The notes beneath the pieces were generated by a model. The model was not told the DNA's origin. It saw only the letters and a program-made list of their open reading frames with translations, and did not search any database. This document shows positions 61,201 through 64,000 of a stretch of DNA of 64,000 bases, in pieces. Made by a program: the position numbers and the translations under genes. The DNA is taken from the NCBI GenBank assembly GCA_011317545.1, contig WUJK01000006.1, positions 496,001 to 560,000 of the forward strand, read 5' to 3'. Position 1 is the stretch's first letter. Each line of letters opens with the position of its first letter. Source of the DNA: Coniella vitis. Its lineage: Eukaryota; Ascomycota; Sordariomycetes; Diaporthales; Schizoparmaceae.

Positions 61201-61229
61201 TACGTATTATTTTCGCTACTATAACCCTT

Positions 61230-64000
61230 CTATCGAATAAGAAATTACCGTTATCTTTTTGGACCTCGATATATTAGGATAGCTTCGATTTTAAAATATT
61301 CTTTACCTTTAACGTTAATCTTAGGTCGTAGCTTAGGATTATCGCCTTCTCTACTATTAAACTACTTTAACGTAGAGATATAAAAAACATTATAAACTTT
61401 ATAAGCTTTTAATAGCTCTAATCGGTATATTAATCCGTATATTCTAACTACCTCTAATACTCGAAATAAATTAAGGTATTTATTACTAGCTTTACTAATA
61501 AATAACGTTATTATAAGTTCTTCGCTAAGATTAAGACTAATTAGTTAAGTATAAATCTTTTATCTATATACTTTATATTATACTATTTAGTATAACTAGC
61601 TTAAGTATTATATAAATATTACTCTATAATAGTATATTCCTCTAATAGGGCTATTATTCTCTTTATAATAGCTAGTACTATTATTTTTAGATCGCTAGGA
61701 TAATTAGAAGGTAGGCGTAGATTATACTCTATTAAAGTATAAGTAGGTAATAAAGAGGTTAATAAATATAGCGTATTATTATAAGTAAATTAAGCTATAG
61801 GTAAACGCTACGCCTAATCTACTTATTTAATATCGCAATATATATATAAATAGAGTTCTAATATTTAATTTAGGTATTCTATTTAACTATCTATTTATAG
61901 GTATAATACGGTATTAAAACGCCGCTTTATCGCTAAATAATAGTAGAAGGAACTCTAAAAGGTATTTATAAATAAGCTTCCTCTATCGGAAATAATTCTA
62001 TCTAATATTCTAAAAAATTAAAATATATATCGTATAACTAAGTCTACGAATCCGCTACTTATAAGTCGAGTTATCGTTAGTATATATAGTCTATATTTTA
62101 TATAGCGATCTATAATAACTAAAATTAAATTATAGGCTTTTCCGTTACTTCCTATAGATATTAGCAACTTAATAATAAAATCTATTAAAATTTCCTGCTA
62201 AGGGTAGATAAGCACCGGTAACGCTACTAATAAGCTATAAGGACGGTAAGTTATAGCTTTAGCTTATTAATAAACTATATAAGTATTAATATATTATTTT
62301 ATATCCTTATATATAGAAAGCTAAAAATAGTAGCGTTTAAGCAGCTTATAAGATTTATTAAAGCCGAAATAGCTTATAGTTATATTATTATAGTATACTA
62401 ATAGTAATTCTCTTCGAAGTATAAGTATCTAAGGTATATAAAGTTAGTCCTTTATTATTAAGAGTCTATATCGAATATTCTATACGTTTCTTATATAGAT
62501 TCTATATACTTTCTATTTACTAGATACTATAAATAGATCGTTCTATTATATATTTTTAACCTCGATATAGAGAGGTTTATTTAGTTATATAGCTATTACC
62601 GTAATACGTTAAGGCTATACGCGCGGAAGGATAATAGGGTTATAAAGCCTACTTCTAAGTAGGTAAACTATAGAACTAATATATAGTTTAAGCTCGGATT
62701 ATATAGTCTAATAACTTCGCTTAGAGGTCCTTAATCTCTATCCGAGAGTACGTATTATTAAAAAGTAAGCTCTCTATCCTATATACTTTACCGCTACTTC
62801 TAAGTAACTTAATAACCTATACGGGATAAAATTCCTAGATCTAATCTTATAAATACTACCTCCTCCGTCTAATAACGAGATAGCGCTACTTAATTTATCC
62901 AAAATATACTCTAAGACTATATATTCGTAGCTTATCTATAAATAAGAAGTTACTAATCTTATAATAGGTTATATCTCTTTAATACTCGGTTTATTATTTC
63001 GGTAAATTCGTTTTAATTATACTAGGTCTTTAGATACCTATATAATAAAATCGCAGGGTATATATAGCTCCTTATTAGCTTTCGTACTATTACGATAATT
63101 AGGACGCTATAATAGTCCGTTTATAGGATTTAATCGACTAGGTTAATAAATAATAGTAAAGTTATAATTACTTAATAGCTATAGCTATCGTATTTACCTC
63201 GCTAATAACTATCTTTTTATTTCCTAAAAACTCTAATTTAGGTAATTAGTCTTAATAATAACTAGGGTTTATATATATAAGAGGTATTAACGCTAATTTA
63301 ACGTAGTATTAACGATAGTAAATAATTTCTAGTCTCCTATACTATAACGCGCTTTAATAAGAGTTAACTTTTTAGAGCGAAAAGTAATTAGATATTAAAC
63401 TATATTAAATAACTATAATAAAACAGCTCTAATAGCTTACTAAGATATATCTATTTTTATACGTATTAGTAAAGCAGAATTAAAATAGCGTAATAATAAA
63501 GCGATAGTAAAATAAGTATATAACGTTCGGAATATAAAACGCTATCGGAAATTAAGAATAAAAATACTAATATACTTACTATATAAAAGCTATATTAAAA
63601 ATATAGTAATACGAGAATAATTCCGAATAAAACGCCTATAAAAACTAGTAAAACCTAAGAATACTTAGATATCTTTAATATATATAGGCTCGGGCTATTA
63701 CTTAATAGTAGTAATTCTACTATATTCTATACTAATTCCCTTAAGAGTAATAAAGAAACCTAGAAATTTAACTTTTAATATATTAAATTTATATTTCTTA
63801 AGGTTAATATATAACTTCTACTTATATAATTGCTTAAATACTCTACGAATATCTTATATATATATTACGGGGTCCTTACTAAAAATTAAAATATTATTAA
63901 GGTAGATAATATAAATAATATTAATAAGCCTAACTAGAACTCGATTAATATAAGATTAAAAAGTTATAGGAGAATTAATTAAACCTATTAGTAAAATAAG
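61230..64000 (-). pseudogene. Chromodomain Ty3 element (chromovirus), minus strand, cut by window edge
   Basis: Minus-strand translation across stops gives reverse transcriptase at about 63680-64000 (IYLNNILIFSKDP, KVKFLGFFITLKGIS), then RNase H remnants. Integrase lies at about 61550-62180 (NGKAYNLILVIIDRY, RIISDRGSLFIN, FTYNNTLY). A chromodomain follows at about 61230-61330 (KGKEYFKIEAILIYRG then FLIR*KGYSSENNT*EPY). Integrase followed by a C-terminal chromodomain defines chromoviruses, whose chromodomain steers integration to marked chromatin. Stops from RIP prevent function. The gag and 5' LTR lie beyond the right edge. Confidence 0.88.

Overview
The window is nuclear DNA of a filamentous ascomycete, most likely a sordariomycete. 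The reasons are short phase-variable introns (about 50 to 190 nt) with GT/AG ends and CTNA(A/C)-type branch sites, a Zn2Cys6 regulator, a DHA2 transporter, an intron-bearing tRNA-Gln, a HEI10-type RING protein, and transposons destroyed by repeat-induced point mutation (RIP). I cannot name the species.

Layout: a balanced-composition gene segment (about 8.5 to 44.85 kb) lies between two AT-rich, RIP-saturated blocks (about 1.03 to 8.4 kb and 44.86 kb to the right edge). In the RIP blocks CpA/TpG is almost absent while CpG remains, so every old transposon frame is full of stops but can still be recognised. The left block is a minus-strand Helitron (Rep plus PIF1-type helicase) with an unidentified low-complexity companion region. 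The right block is a nest of retroelements: a complete Ty3 element at 47118-54734 with equal 453-bp LTRs and a 5-bp target duplication, a solo LTR of the same kind at 55372-55889 that splits a Ty1/copia pol ghost, and a minus-strand chromodomain Ty3 element running off the right edge. Within it, at 45555-46410, sits a compact element with no coding capacity and almost no RIP: three 188-bp LTR-like units separated by two 146-bp spacers, flanked by TTAAT. It has the marks of a tandem TRIM-type miniature LTR retrotransposon, including a possible self-priming site.

Genes, left to right: a coiled-coil protein of unknown role (minus); a HEI10-like meiotic RING protein with an apparent 1-nt frameshift (minus), divergent from the NEDD8-activating E1 regulatory subunit ULA1 (plus); a 5.7-kb stretch without recognisable genes; a Zn2Cys6 factor (plus); another 8.5-kb gene-poor stretch with a perfect 19-bp-arm hairpin; a DHA2 MFS transporter; a YMR226C-like short-chain dehydrogenase with a GC-AG intron; tRNA-Gln(TTG); an asteroid/XPG-type PIN protein; a PRS5-like PRPP synthetase; an OTU-like cysteine peptidase homologue (minus); and a small secreted four-cysteine protein (minus) just inside the right RIP block.

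Most genes are unrelated housekeeping or regulatory functions and no metabolic cluster is evident. The likeliest novelty is the tandem miniature LTR element. The HEI10 frameshift, the hairpin and the secreted protein beside the RIP block also deserve a check. Exon boundaries were derived by eye from splice signals, frame and family resemblance. Boundaries of decayed transposons are approximate except where target duplications fix them.
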